Part shown: positions 61,648 through 64,000 of the stretch, piece by piece
How the letters are laid out: each line of letters starts with the position of its first letter
Position numbering within the stretch: the first letter of the stretch is position 1
NCBI RefSeq assembly: GCF_000582785.1
Contig: NZ_HG931173.1
Coordinates: 295,577 to 359,576, forward strand
Direction of reading: 5' to 3'
From: Candidatus Blastococcus massiliensis AP3
Lineage (GTDB): Bacteria > Actinomycetota > Actinomycetes > Mycobacteriales > Geodermatophilaceae
DNA: 64,000 nt
The notes under the pieces: model-generated
Databases searched by the model: none
What the model saw: only the letters and a program-made list of their open reading frames with translations
Told to the model about the DNA's origin: nothing
Translations under genes and position numbers: made by a program

Positions 61648-62691
61648 ATGACCGCCACCGCCCCCGCCCCCGTCACCGCTCCGCGCACGCTCGCCGAGAC
61701 CGCGCCCCAGGTCCTCGCGCTCGTCGCGGGCTACGTCGGGCACCGCACCGTCTCGCTCGGCCTGCGCAGCGGATTGCTCCGCGCGCTGGCCGACCGACCG
61801 GGGAGCACCGCCGACGACCTCGCCGACGCCCTGTCCCTCGATCCCTTCTACGTCTCCGTCTGGTGCCGGGCCGCGTTCGGGGCCGGCGTGCTGGAGCGCG
61901 CCGACGGCGGCTACCGCCTGGGTGACCACATGGCGACGCTGCTCCTGGCCACCGGCTCCCCCGCCTTCGTCGGCGGTGTCTTCGGCGTCTGCGAGGCCGG
62001 GGAGGTGTTCGACCGCTTCGAGGCGTCGCTGTCCAGCGGCGAGCGCATGTGGTGGGAGGACACCAGCCCCGAGTGGATCGCCGCGGTGGCCGGGACCGGC
62101 ACGCCGTTCTACACGCGCCTGGTACCCGGCGGGCTGGAGCGGGTGCCCGGCCTCGCCGAGCGGCTCACCGCCGGGTGCACCGTCGTCGACACCGCGTGCG
62201 GGGCCGGGGTGGGCGCCATCCGGCTGGCCACCACGTACCCGCGCTGCACGGTCGTCGGCGTCGACGGCGACGCCCACTCGATCGACCGGGCCCGCGAGCG
62301 CATCGCTGCGGCCGGCCTGGCCGGCCGGATCACCCTGGTGCACAGCGCACTGGAGGACATGGCACTCGGCGAGCAGGCGACGCTGGTGATCAACAACATC
62401 TCGATGCACGAGTGCCGCGACATCGACCGCGTGGCCGCGAACGTGATGGCCGCCCTCGAGCCCGGTGGCTGGTTCGTCGTCTCCGACTTCCCGTTCCCCG
62501 ACACCGACGAGGGACTGCGGAGCACCCCGGGCCGCGTCATGAGCGGCATCCAGTTCTTCGAGGCGCAGATCGACGACCAACTGCTCCCCCGGTCGGCCTA
62601 CGACGACCTGCTGACCCGGCACGGGTTCACCGACCTGGGTTCGGCGCAGCTCACGCCGATGCACGCCCTCACCTGGGGCCGCCGGCCGTGA
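61648..62691 (+). CDS. Class I SAM-dependent methyltransferase
   Basis: A 347-residue methyltransferase of the O-methyltransferase/ubiE-like type with an N-terminal dimerisation/winged-helix part (VLALVAGYVGHRTVSLGLRSGLLRALADRPGSTADDLADALS) and the SAM-binding part: TVVDTACGAGVGAIRLATTYP (motif I), VVGVDGDAHSIDRARERI, LVHSALEDMALGEQATLVINNISMHECRDIDRVA, ALEPGGWFVVSDFPFPDTD. ATG start. Its promoter region faces the HxlR gene. The substrate is not predicted; the N-terminal HTH-like region is common among secondary-metabolite O-methyltransferases. Confidence 0.88.
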   Translation: MTATAPAPVTAPRTLAETAPQVLALVAGYVGHRTVSLGLRSGLLRALADRPGSTADDLADALSLDPFYVSVWCRAAFGAGVLERADGGYRLGDHMATLLLATGSPAFVGGVFGVCEAGEVFDRFEASLSSGERMWWEDTSPEWIAAVAGTGTPFYTRLVPGGLERVPGLAERLTAGCTVVDTACGAGVGAIRLATTYPRCTVVGVDGDAHSIDRARERIAAAGLAGRITLVHSALEDMALGEQATLVINNISMHECRDIDRVAANVMAALEPGGWFVVSDFPFPDTDEGLRSTPGRVMSGIQFFEAQIDDQLLPRSAYDDLLTRHGFTDLGSAQLTPMHALTWGRRP

Positions 62692-62706
62692 CCGGACGGG
62701 GGCGCC

Positions 62707-63636
62707 TCAGGACAGCTGGGGCGCCACCTCCGCGGCGACGAGGTCGAGGTGGTCGAGGTCGGCGAGGTCGAGCACCTGCAGGTAGATCCGCTGCGCGCCG
62801 GCCTCGGCGTAGCGGCCGATGACGTCCACCGCCTCGGCCGGCGTCCCGGCGACGCCGTGCTCGCGCAGCTCGTCGACCTCCCGGCCGATGGCGGCGGCGC
62901 GCCGGGCGAGCTCCGCCTCGTCCTTGCCGACGCATAGGACGAGGGCCGAGCTGTACACGAGCGACGCGGGGTCGCGACCGGTCTCGTCGCAGGCCTCGCG
63001 CACCCCGGCGAAGAGCCGGGCGTTGTCCGCGGCGGACATGAACGGCACGTTGAACTCGGCGGCGTAGCGGGCCGCCAGCCGCGGCGTGCGCTTCTTCCCG
63101 CCGCCGCCGACCAGGATCGGGATGCCACCGGACTGGACCGGCTTGGGCAGCGCCGGAGAGTTCGACAGCTGGTAGTGGCGGCCGTCGAAGTCGAACGTCT
63201 CCCCCGGCGGCGTGCTCCAGAGACCGCTGATGATCGCGAGCTGCTCCTCGTACCTGTCGAACCGCTCGCCCAGCGACGGGAACGGGATGCCGTAGGCGGC
63301 GTGCTCCTGGCCGAACCAGCCCGAGCCGATGCCCAGCTCGACCCGCCCGCCGCTCATCTGGTCCACCTGGGCGACGGAGATGGCCAGGGGCCCGGGGAGG
63401 CGGAAGGTCCCCGCCGTCATGAGCGTGCCCAGCCTGATCCGGCTGGTCTCGCGGGCCAGCCCGGCGAGGGTGACCCAGGCGTCGGTGGGGCCGGGCAGGC
63501 CGTCGCCGCCCATGGTCAGGTAGTGGTCGGAGCGGAAGAAGGCGTCGAAGCCGGTCTCCTCGGTGCGCCGTGCCACGGCGAGCAGGTCGTCGTAGGTGGC
63601 GCCCATCTGGGGTTCGGTGAAGATCCGCAGCTGCAC
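62707..63636 (-). CDS. LLM class F420-dependent oxidoreductase
   Basis: A 309-residue luciferase-like (LLM) TIM-barrel enzyme of the actinobacterial F420 group: TEPQMGATYDDLLAVARRTEETGFDAFFRSDHYLTMGGDGLPGPTDAWVTLAGLARET, LGTLMTAGTFRLPGPLAISVAQVDQMSGGRVELGIGSGW, GIPILVGGGGKKRTPRLAARYAAEFN. The SGGRVELGIGSGWF motif and GGGGKKRT are typical. GTG start. FMN-using relatives cannot be excluded. It converges on the methyltransferase gene at 15 bp and may be unrelated. Confidence 0.9.
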   Translation of the reverse strand: MQLRIFTEPQMGATYDDLLAVARRTEETGFDAFFRSDHYLTMGGDGLPGPTDAWVTLAGLARETSRIRLGTLMTAGTFRLPGPLAISVAQVDQMSGGRVELGIGSGWFGQEHAAYGIPFPSLGERFDRYEEQLAIISGLWSTPPGETFDFDGRHYQLSNSPALPKPVQSGGIPILVGGGGKKRTPRLAARYAAEFNVPFMSAADNARLFAGVREACDETGRDPASLVYSSALVLCVGKDEAELARRAAAIGREVDELREHGVAGTPAEAVDVIGRYAEAGAQRIYLQVLDLADLDHLDLVAAEVAPQLS

Positions 63637-63751
63637 GCCCCGACGCTAGCGAGGCGTGGGTCACTCCGCGCTCCGACCTGCGGTCTCGGGGTGTGCTCAC
63701 CGCCGCCAGCGGGCAGGATGGCCCGAAGACGATCTACGAAAGGTGCAGCTC

Positions 63752-64000
63752 GTGTTCCGCAAGAAGACGCGCGGTCAGGTCATCGGCACCGAGCTCCAGG
63801 AGGGTTTCGCGCACATCGGGACGGCGGCGACCGAGGCCGGTCGCCTCGCCGTCGAGCAGCTCGGCCCGCGGATGGTGGCCGCCCGCGAGGCGGCCGCGCC
63901 CCGCATCGACGCCGCTCAGAAGGCAGTCGCGCCCAAGTTCGCGGCAGCCGCCGCCGCGGCCGCACCGGCCGTGGCGAGCGCCCGCGAGACGCTGGCCCCG
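63752..64000 (+). CDS. Partial hypothetical protein, Ala-rich helical
   Basis: Cut by the right edge after 83 codons. GTG start (VFRKKTRGQVIG) behind GAAAGGTG. It reads ELQEGFAHIGTAATEAGRLAVEQLGPRMVAAREAAAPRIDAAQKAVAPKFAAAAA, an Ala-rich amphipathic helical protein of the sort often called a YtxH-like or DUF-type membrane-associated protein; C-terminus unseen. An upstream neighbour of glnA or lipA in related genomes is possible. Low certainty. Confidence 0.6.
   Translation, partial: MFRKKTRGQVIGTELQEGFAHIGTAATEAGRLAVEQLGPRMVAAREAAAPRIDAAQKAVAPKFAAAAAAAAPAVASARETLAP

Overview
This window is a 64 kb stretch of a very GC-rich, gene-dense actinobacterial chromosome. Genes abut or overlap by ATGA/GTGA, and GTG starts are common. 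It has mycothiol-type DinB, F420-type LLM and PimB'-like enzymes and the fused-diheme bc1 branch. Gene content and intergenic style suggest a free-living member of the Geodermatophilaceae (Blastococcus, Geodermatophilus or Modestobacter); that placement is inference. No tRNA, rRNA, insertion sequence, prophage or CRISPR array was seen.

Layout. 0-7.4 kb: partial class II DAHP synthase, a phosphofructokinase with pyrophosphate-type residues, a GNAT enzyme, RNase AS with RidA, glycerol kinase, a lipoprotein and a two-component system. 7.4-12.2 kb: an SDR divergent from a Baeyer-Villiger monooxygenase / hydrolase / TetR / DinB operon, with two matching palindromic operators between them. 12.2-17.6 kb: acyltransferase, esterase, a membrane protein, then a minus-strand operon SRPBCC - ArsA-like - CxxC protein - ROK glucokinase. 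17.7-28 kb: FadD15-like acyl-CoA synthetase, PimB'-like mannosyltransferase, M48 protease, an NlpC/P60 hydrolase behind a c-di-AMP riboswitch, a second cell-wall hydrolase broken by a frameshift, and an exonuclease/UvrC-like protein. 28-37 kb: trpD, a degenerate receiver protein, ctaE-qcrCAB, ctaF and ctaC. 37-48 kb: asnB, an IscA/ErpA-type protein, several small membrane proteins, gcvT and pepB. 48-58 kb: lpd, the lipoylated E2, a TIGR01777 epimerase, a Ser/Thr kinase, lipB, and leuS with an apparent leucine attenuator. 58-64 kb: a GGDEF-EAL protein and an HxlR / methyltransferase / LLM oxidoreductase group.

Much of the window follows the order of the M. tuberculosis Rv2178c-Rv2217 block (aroG, RNase AS, PlsC-like, ArsA-like, SRPBCC, fadD15, pimB', NlpC/P60, exonuclease, trpD, ctaE-qcrCAB, ctaF-ctaC, asnB, IscA-like, gcvT, pepB, E2, TIGR01777, lipB), as recalled from memory. 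This supports many of the assignments. The shared themes are aerobic respiration (bc1-aa3 branch), lipoate-dependent metabolism (lipB, E2, lpd, gcvT) and cell-envelope building and remodelling.

The less ordinary items are a structured intergenic repeat present in three copies with covarying stems, the leuS leader peptide and terminator, the riboswitch with a readable promoter, the twin-operator monooxygenase cluster, the Asp104/Lys124 phosphofructokinase, and the C40-M15 frameshift in a G homopolymer.
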